From UBA2144 sp964506185 (GTDB lineage: Bacteria > Patescibacteriota > Gracilibacteria > Peribacterales > Peribacteraceae), in contig CAZDKL010000016.1 of NCBI GenBank assembly GCA_964506185.1, positions 1-35,304 on the forward strand: a stretch of DNA of 35,304 nt, in the 5' to 3' direction. The position numbers and the translations under genes were made by a program. Every line of letters starts with the position of its first letter. Position 1 is the stretch's first letter. The notes beneath the pieces were generated by a model that made no database searches, had not been told where the DNA came from, and was given only the letters and a program-made list of their open reading frames with translations. This document shows positions 31,477 through 35,304 of this stretch, in pieces.

Positions 31477-31550
31477 CAAAGCTTTTTTGGTGCACTCCAA
31501 ATAGTGCCAGTGCAACTGCATCAGCCGCATCATCGGGTTTTGGGGAGATA
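31477..31550 (-). pseudogene. Truncated copy of the ruvC 3' end
   Basis: Minus strand encodes SPKPDDAADAVALALFGVHQ, then KSFV and a stop (31477-31479). It matches the C-terminus of the intact RuvC (PKPDDAADAVALALLGVHQ) at 18 of 19 residues. At the DNA level 11 of those 19 codons differ, 10 of them silently, so this stretch evolved as protein-coding DNA in a separate lineage before truncation. Upstream the similarity ends, and the RNA 2 promoter begins. Probably the remnant of an earlier ruvC allele displaced by the intact one. Confidence 0.8.
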
Positions 31551-31567
31551 AAAAGTGGAGTAATCGT

Positions 31568-31596
31568 TTGACCAATTAAGTAAATAGTATTTAAAT
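31568..31596 (+). promoter_or_regulatory. Promoter of structured RNA candidate 2
   Basis: -35 TTGACC (31568-31573), 17-base spacer, -10 TTAAAT (31591-31596). Predicted start about 31602. Confidence 0.6.
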
Positions 31597-31601
31597 ATTC
31601 G

Positions 31602-31793
31602 TGGACCGGGACAGTGCTTGGATTGGGCCTGTTGGCTATGGTGGTTTCGTTGATCTAGACAAGGGAGCCACGATTGACGCCACGCGTCCCCCAAGTTCCT
31701 GTATTAGGGCCAGGTGCGACTCGTCGCGGACTAGGGCTAACGCCTGTTTGTCCAGACACATGACGCTGACCCTGGGCCTCCCGGCCCGTTTTT
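31602..31793 (+). ncRNA. Structured RNA candidate 2 (about 190 nt)
   Basis: Bounded by a promoter and a terminator, with 5' and 3' ends paired. Closing stem GGGACAGTG (31608-31616) with CGCTGACCC (31764-31772), one internal A-A mismatch. Next TTGGA (31618-31622) with TCCAG (31751-31755), then GGGC (31625-31628) with GCCT (31742-31745) and GTTGGC (31631-31636) with GCTAAC (31736-31741). Inside, hairpins GTGGTTTC (31641-31648) with GGAGCCAC (31664-31671), and GACGC-CAC-GCGTC (31676-31688). GC is higher than in its flanks, as expected for a folded RNA in AT-rich DNA. Size would fit 6S RNA, but I see no 6S-like single central bubble. tmRNA, RNase P and SRP RNA signatures are absent. Confidence 0.65.
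31774..31793 (+). terminator. Intrinsic terminator of RNA candidate 2
   Basis: GGGCC-TCCC-GGCCC stem, then G and TTTTT. The T-run overlaps the ruvC stop codon (31792-31794) on the other strand. Confidence 0.8.
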
Positions 31794-32277
31794 ATATTGC
31801 CTGAATTAATTTATGTTGATGTACTCCAAGCAAAGCAAGTGCTACTGCATCAGCTGCATCATCAGGCTTGGGGGGCTTATCGAATTTTAGCTCACGCATT
31901 ATCATATTTTGGATTTGAGTTTTATCTGCCTTGCCGTCGCCTGTTATACAGGATTTAAGTTCGAGTGGAGTTGGTTCCAAGATTGGAATCTGACGCGACT
32001 TCAGTGCTAGGAGGATTACACCTCGGGCATGAGCAACATCAATCGCTGTTTTTTCATTGGTTGCGAAGAATAGCTTCTCTACAACAGCAAGATCAGGTTT
32101 AACTTGCGTTATGTACTCTCTCAGATCGTTCTCAAGCTCAACCAAGCGGTCAGACAGGGGAGTATTGGCTGGTGTTTCTATTGTGAACCAGTCAGCGCTG
32201 ATTGGACCTGATTCATCAGTTTCTATGAGTCCTACGCCTGTAGTCGCTAAGCCAGGGTCTATGCCAAGTATCTTCAT
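31792..32277 (-). CDS. ruvC: Holliday junction resolvase RuvC
   Basis: 161-residue endonuclease that cuts Holliday junctions. All catalytic acids are present: Asp7 in GIDPGLATTG, Glu67 in VVEKLFF, and Asp140/Asp143 in KPDDAADAVALAL. Length is normal. A truncated second copy of its 3' end lies 250 bp downstream. The ATG is 7 bases from TATAAT (minus 32290-32285), which lies inside an inverted repeat. ruvA and ruvB are not in the window. Confidence 0.95.
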   Translation of the reverse strand: MKILGIDPGLATTGVGLIETDESGPISADWFTIETPANTPLSDRLVELENDLREYITQVKPDLAVVEKLFFATNEKTAIDVAHARGVILLALKSRQIPILEPTPLELKSCITGDGKADKTQIQNMIMRELKFDKPPKPDDAADAVALALLGVHQHKLIQAI

Positions 32278-32296
32278 TAGGCTAATTATAGCCTAA
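32277..32296 (-). promoter_or_regulatory. ruvC promoter inside an operator-like inverted repeat
   Basis: Arms TTAGGCTA (32277-32284) and TAGCCTAA (32289-32296) frame ATTA; on the minus strand the -10 TATAAT occupies 32290-32285. A protein bound there would block RNA polymerase. Overlaps the start codon by one base, implying a leaderless ruvC mRNA. Confidence 0.5.
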
Positions 32297-32301
32297 TAAC
32301 T

Positions 32302-32321
32302 GTTCCGCTTGGGAGCGGAAC
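32302..32321. repeat. Perfect hairpin upstream of ruvC
   Basis: GTTCCGC (32302-32308), loop TTGGGA, GCGGAAC (32315-32321). It covers the expected -35 region of ruvC. Beyond it (32322-32515) there is a G-rich stretch and a second imperfect stem (32441-32461, ACCCACCCC against GGGG..GGGT) but no gene. Confidence 0.6.
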
Positions 32322-32515
32322 GTCTTGCGGGGCTTTGGGATGGGAAAAAGTTGAAGTCAGGAAAAGTTTATTTTGAGATGGGGTTGACGGGGTTTCATGG
32401 CTGACACATTATGAACTGCCGGCCCACCCACCCAAGGATTACCCACCCCAGGGGGGAGGGTGTATTTAGAGAAGCGATTAAGTCAGTAAATAACTAATTG
32501 GCAAGTATAACATAC

Positions 32516-32545
32516 TTAACATAAATACCACTTTTCCGCTATAAT
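32516..32545 (+). promoter_or_regulatory. Promoter of the FecR-like gene
   Basis: -35 TTAACA (32516-32521), 18-base spacer, -10 TATAAT (32540-32545). Expected start about 32552, leaving a leader of about 6 bases before ATG 32559. Confidence 0.65.
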
Positions 32546-32558
32546 ATAAGGAAAACAC

Positions 32559-34106
32559 ATGACCGAAATCATACGTCGCCATAGACATCTTTTGCTGGCT
32601 CCGCTTCTGCTCACACTGGTTGTAATCTCATTACCAAAAGAAGGGGGATTGGAAGCCTCAGCGGCTGCAAATCAAGATGAAAAGGTTATAGAAATACAAG
32701 ATGGAACATATGTAATACCATCAGAAGGCTCAGATTTTGAGTTAAAAGATGGAGAATTCAGTATCAATGAGGGTTCAATTCTCGTATCGACTGATGGCAG
32801 AGTAAATATACGATCAAATTCGTTAAATATCACAAGTGCAAAGGGAGCATTTACTGTGCATGTTATGGGCGGTAACACTACGGTCGTATCAATTTCGGCT
32901 CCTGTATTGATCGAGAGTGGCAATCAGATGTTGCTAGTTCCCGTAAATTATAGATGGAAGGGGAGTGGCAAATTGGCTCATTTTCATGCCGGTCTTGAAA
33001 AGTGGATAGAAGCAAGAGAACTAAAGAAATTCAATTTGGATTACAAGCTTGATCAGTTGGAAATGCTAAGGCTTATTCCTATCGATGAGAAGAACACATC
33101 AAAAAGCTATCTGGATGACTTAAATAAACTAATTTCCAAGGCATTAACTCCAATCAGATTTCCATTATCAAAAGAAAGTGCAGAGCAGATTAAACTTAAT
33201 CAAGAGATTGAAGATTTAAAAACTAGTGTAGAAGAAGGAGATTATTCTTCCGCACTTAGAAGCATTCGTTCAATAAATACTAATGGAAATTTGGATTGGC
33301 TTTTGAGGATTCTTCCGAGCGAAGATAGTAATCCAGAGTTTTTGGCTGAATGCCTTTCGAAATTGATCACTGATTCTAAGCTTTGGTTAGTGTTCTCCAT
33401 TCATCCGGACTATCAAAGAACGACTTGGGCTCTTGATAGGCCTGAGCTCAATCGAGAGGAGCAATTGGTTGAGCTAATCAGTTTTCCGCAGTCAGATATC
33501 TTGCAAGAAGCGGCGCCCACAGCGGTACTAAGCCGTTGGGTAGAAGATATTAAAGAAGTTGTCGAATTTGTAGATGATGATGAAGAGCTTGTAAGGGAGA
33601 TATCGGAACTAATCATTGAAAGTATTGAGTTGTATAAACAAGATGGATATCCGCAACGTGAAGAGAATTATTCTCGTGTGTTGGCTCAAATAGCAAATGA
33701 GTATGAAAAATTGCTAGATGAAGAGACTGCAAAATCCATTCATGAATTAGTTCGCTCAAAAAGTATAGTTGTACCGGAGATGGAGGAAAAAGATGTACCA
33801 GCCGAACCTTCCGAAGTTTCAGATCCGGAGCAAGAGGAACCCGAATTTACTCCGGATCAGGTCAAGGCGCAGGCATATCAGATCTTACGTAATAACGGGG
33901 CACTATTTACTGTAAATACAGTCATTGAGCCAGTGTCATCAGAAGCAGCAGAAGTTAATGGTGTGATCTTTGGTAATGAGGCACGCAATTTTACTTTGAA
34001 TGTAGTCAGCAGCGAGGTTTTTGATGTCGAATATCAAGGCAAAATATTGCCATATAGTTTGGGTGTAGAGAAGTATGTGGAGTGGGCAAATGCATTTAGA
34101 AATTAA
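32559..34106 (+). CDS. Secreted or membrane-anchored FecR-like protein
   Basis: 515 residues. A basic N-terminus and hydrophobic segment (HLLLAPLLLTLVVISLP) are a signal or anchor. Residues about 60-145 have a beta-rich pattern like FecR domains (FSINEGSILVSTDGRVNI, GAFTVHVMGGNTTVVSI, GNQMLLVPVNYRWK). The long middle is helical and acidic without known motifs, with an acidic/proline linker (EEKDVPAEPSEVSDPEQEEP), and the end is a small mixed domain (FTLNVVSSEVFDVEYQG). Possible role: outer envelope sensing or scaffold. Followed 63 bp later by a PAP2 gene on the same strand; a perfect inverted repeat (ATTCTCAT/ATGAGAAT, 34106-34125) lies between. Confidence 0.6.
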   Translation: MTEIIRRHRHLLLAPLLLTLVVISLPKEGGLEASAAANQDEKVIEIQDGTYVIPSEGSDFELKDGEFSINEGSILVSTDGRVNIRSNSLNITSAKGAFTVHVMGGNTTVVSISAPVLIESGNQMLLVPVNYRWKGSGKLAHFHAGLEKWIEARELKKFNLDYKLDQLEMLRLIPIDEKNTSKSYLDDLNKLISKALTPIRFPLSKESAEQIKLNQEIEDLKTSVEEGDYSSALRSIRSINTNGNLDWLLRILPSEDSNPEFLAECLSKLITDSKLWLVFSIHPDYQRTTWALDRPELNREEQLVELISFPQSDILQEAAPTAVLSRWVEDIKEVVEFVDDDEELVREISELIIESIELYKQDGYPQREENYSRVLAQIANEYEKLLDEETAKSIHELVRSKSIVVPEMEEKDVPAEPSEVSDPEQEEPEFTPDQVKAQAYQILRNNGALFTVNTVIEPVSSEAAEVNGVIFGNEARNFTLNVVSSEVFDVEYQGKILPYSLGVEKYVEWANAFRN

Positions 34107-34125
34107 TTCTCATAATAATGAGAAT
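34106..34125. terminator. Inverted repeat after the FecR-like gene
   Basis: ATTCTCAT-AATA-ATGAGAAT, perfect 8-bp stem beginning at the last base of the stop codon. No T-run follows, so termination is uncertain. Confidence 0.4.
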
Positions 34126-34169
34126 TGATGATGTAGAATAGGAGCGATATTTTTTTAACCAAAAGCTTA

Positions 34170-35174
34170 ATGATTAGAGAAGTAATTCAGTATTTAATGA
34201 TAAGGGGTTTTGGGTTGGTGCTTCTAATGTTTCTGGCAGTAATCGGAATTTATCTGGTTTGGAGGATTGGGGGACAGTTTCTTATAAATTATTGCCTCGA
34301 AAAGAATAAGAACGCGCTATGGCGGATTAGAGCACAGTCAAAGGCAATTATTATTGGTTTGTTGATTTTAATCACAGCTTCATTAATTAACGTAGCTTGT
34401 TTAAACATAGTCATGTCACCGGATATAGATCCAAAAGTGATTTCTGCGAATAATAATATCCTTATGGAGTACGACCATAAACTGTATGGGGTTTATCCTA
34501 CTTTGTGGATGCAAAGTGAGGAAAATCCATTCAAGCCGATGATTGATGCTACAGTTCCGTTCTTCATATTCATTTATAACTCGCTCTCATTTGTTTTAAG
34601 CTTTACTCTGATACTCCTGTTCTTCTTTAGAACGCGTTTATGCTTAGAGCTTATATTGGCATTTTGCCTATGCTCACTTGTTAGCATGCCATTTTGGTAC
34701 ATATTCCCATCGATTTCCCCTGTAATCGCATATTGGGAGCCAATACTATTACAGGATATACCGGTAAGCATCCGGACAGCATTGGATTCGTATGTACCCT
34801 CAGATCATCTTTCTGATTACTTGCAGGGCAGATTTGATTTTAAGAATTCGATCAAGAGTACGACTTTGATTGTCACTACCATTCCGAGCATGCATATAGC
34901 TTGGAGTTTTCTTTACATGTATTACCTAATTGCATATTCCCGGGTTCTTTCTATTGTTGCGGTTCCTCTTTTTGTTTTCAGTAGTATTTCAACAGTTATA
35001 ACTCTTCAGCATTATGCAGTTGATACTCCTGCGGGGATTCTGGCGGCATTAATTGCCATATATTTGGCTAAATTGATTGTGGATCGAATAGAAGTCTCAT
35101 TTGATCCCATTAAAGTGATGGTTGAAGAGGATGTGGGTAAATGCTGTAAGTGGGTGCAGAGATCAACGAAATAA
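34170..35174 (+). CDS. PAP2-superfamily membrane phosphatase/phosphotransferase
   Basis: 334-residue protein with about six transmembrane segments. In the C-terminal half are TTIPSMHIAWS and LQHYAVDTPAGI, matching the second and third PAP2 motifs (PSxH and the H-x3-D), in the form seen in the inositolphosphotransferase-like PAP2_3 group. The first PAP2 motif (KxxxxxxRP) is not obvious. Likely acts on a lipid phosphate or phospho-lipid head group at the outer face of the membrane; the substrate is unknown. Follows the FecR-like gene and precedes tRNA-Ile. Confidence 0.75.
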   Translation: MIREVIQYLMIRGFGLVLLMFLAVIGIYLVWRIGGQFLINYCLEKNKNALWRIRAQSKAIIIGLLILITASLINVACLNIVMSPDIDPKVISANNNILMEYDHKLYGVYPTLWMQSEENPFKPMIDATVPFFIFIYNSLSFVLSFTLILLFFFRTRLCLELILAFCLCSLVSMPFWYIFPSISPVIAYWEPILLQDIPVSIRTALDSYVPSDHLSDYLQGRFDFKNSIKSTTLIVTTIPSMHIAWSFLYMYYLIAYSRVLSIVAVPLFVFSSISTVITLQHYAVDTPAGILAALIAIYLAKLIVDRIEVSFDPIKVMVEEDVGKCCKWVQRSTK

Positions 35175-35226
35175 GCTTTATTATTGACCCGAGCTTAAGT
35201 CACCCTTAATCTAGCTAAAGTTAAAA

Positions 35227-35303
35227 GGGCGATTAGCTCAGCTGGTTAGAGCGCGACACTGATAATGTCGAGGTCGGAAGTTCAAGTCTTCCATCGCCCA
35301 CCA
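35227..35303 (+). tRNA. tRNA-Ile (GAU)
   Basis: 77 nt. Acceptor GGGCGAT (35227-35233) pairs with ATCGCCC (35293-35299), then A and encoded CCA. Anticodon loop CTGATAA gives GAU; T-arm GAAGTTCAAGTCTTC is regular. Not linked to rRNA genes in this window. Confidence 0.95.
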
Positions 35304-35304
35304 A

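Noticed and set aside
31310..31793. tmRNA, RNase P RNA or SRP RNA
   Set aside because: No tRNA-like CCA end or tag frame, no RNase P P4 consensus (GAGGAAAGUCC) and no SRP GGAA-loop domain were found.
1..35304. Recoded UGA (Gracilibacteria/SR1 code)
   Set aside because: Conserved full-length genes contain no in-frame TGA, and some genes end in TGA at family-typical places (for example the phosphoribosyltransferase).

Overview
The window looks like a chromosomal segment of a Candidate Phyla Radiation (Patescibacteria) bacterium, possibly close to Peregrinibacteria; this is an inference from gene content. Supporting signs are a VirB4-type ATPase next to a coiled-coil lipoprotein, many secreted and lipid-anchored proteins of unknown function, a MurF with an extra N-terminal membrane domain, FemAB and DegT-like cell-wall genes, S-layer-homology domains, few biosynthetic genes and moderate-to-low GC. 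UGA behaves as a stop: no conserved gene (VirB4, MurF, RecF, GDH) contains an in-frame TGA, so the UGA=Gly code of Gracilibacteria/Absconditabacteria does not apply.

Layout. 1-5.3 kb: minus-strand lipoprotein and VirB4 (cut by the window edge), a cluster of perfect palindromes, then a plus-strand lipoprotein with two SH3 domains and a degenerate polysaccharide-deacetylase domain, and a small membrane protein. 5.4-10.05 kb: minus-strand operon of alpha/beta hydrolase, membrane-anchored MurF, DegT-like aminotransferase and FemAB transferase, all plausibly for the cell envelope. 10.2-14.8 kb: two tandem lipoproteins that appear to join an AMMECR1-like domain to an alpha/alpha toroid, a small secreted protein, tRNA-Met and a repeat protein. 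14.8-18.4 kb: processive GT2 glycosyltransferase, a small secreted protein and a trypsin-like protease with three SLH domains. 18.5-19.9 kb: a GC-rich Gfo/Idh/MocA oxidoreductase that looks foreign. 20.2-25 kb: acidic lipoprotein, Na/Ca antiporter, GrpE and an overlapping murD-murL pair, predicted to make the D-Glu residue of peptidoglycan by ligating L-Glu and then epimerising it. 25-31.3 kb: small protein, tRNA-Leu, phosphoribosyltransferase, glutamate dehydrogenase, thioredoxin reductase-like protein, L33-like protein, DMT exporter, RppH-like Nudix hydrolase and RecF. 31.3-35.3 kb: two structured non-coding RNA candidates separated by a truncated copy of the ruvC 3' end, then intact ruvC, a FecR-like secreted protein, a PAP2-family membrane enzyme and tRNA-Ile.

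Two genome-wide habits show. First, many genes have a -10-like hexamer only 6-9 bases before the start codon and no Shine-Dalgarno, suggesting leaderless mRNAs; the foreign oxidoreductase instead has a textbook AAAGGAGG. Second, intergenic DNA is full of degenerate tandem repeats of mostly 7 bp, some of which also sit inside femAB and murD. The most promising novelties are the paired structured RNAs with the ruvC relic, the AMMECR1-toroid lipoproteins, the MurD-MurL route and the heptad repeats.
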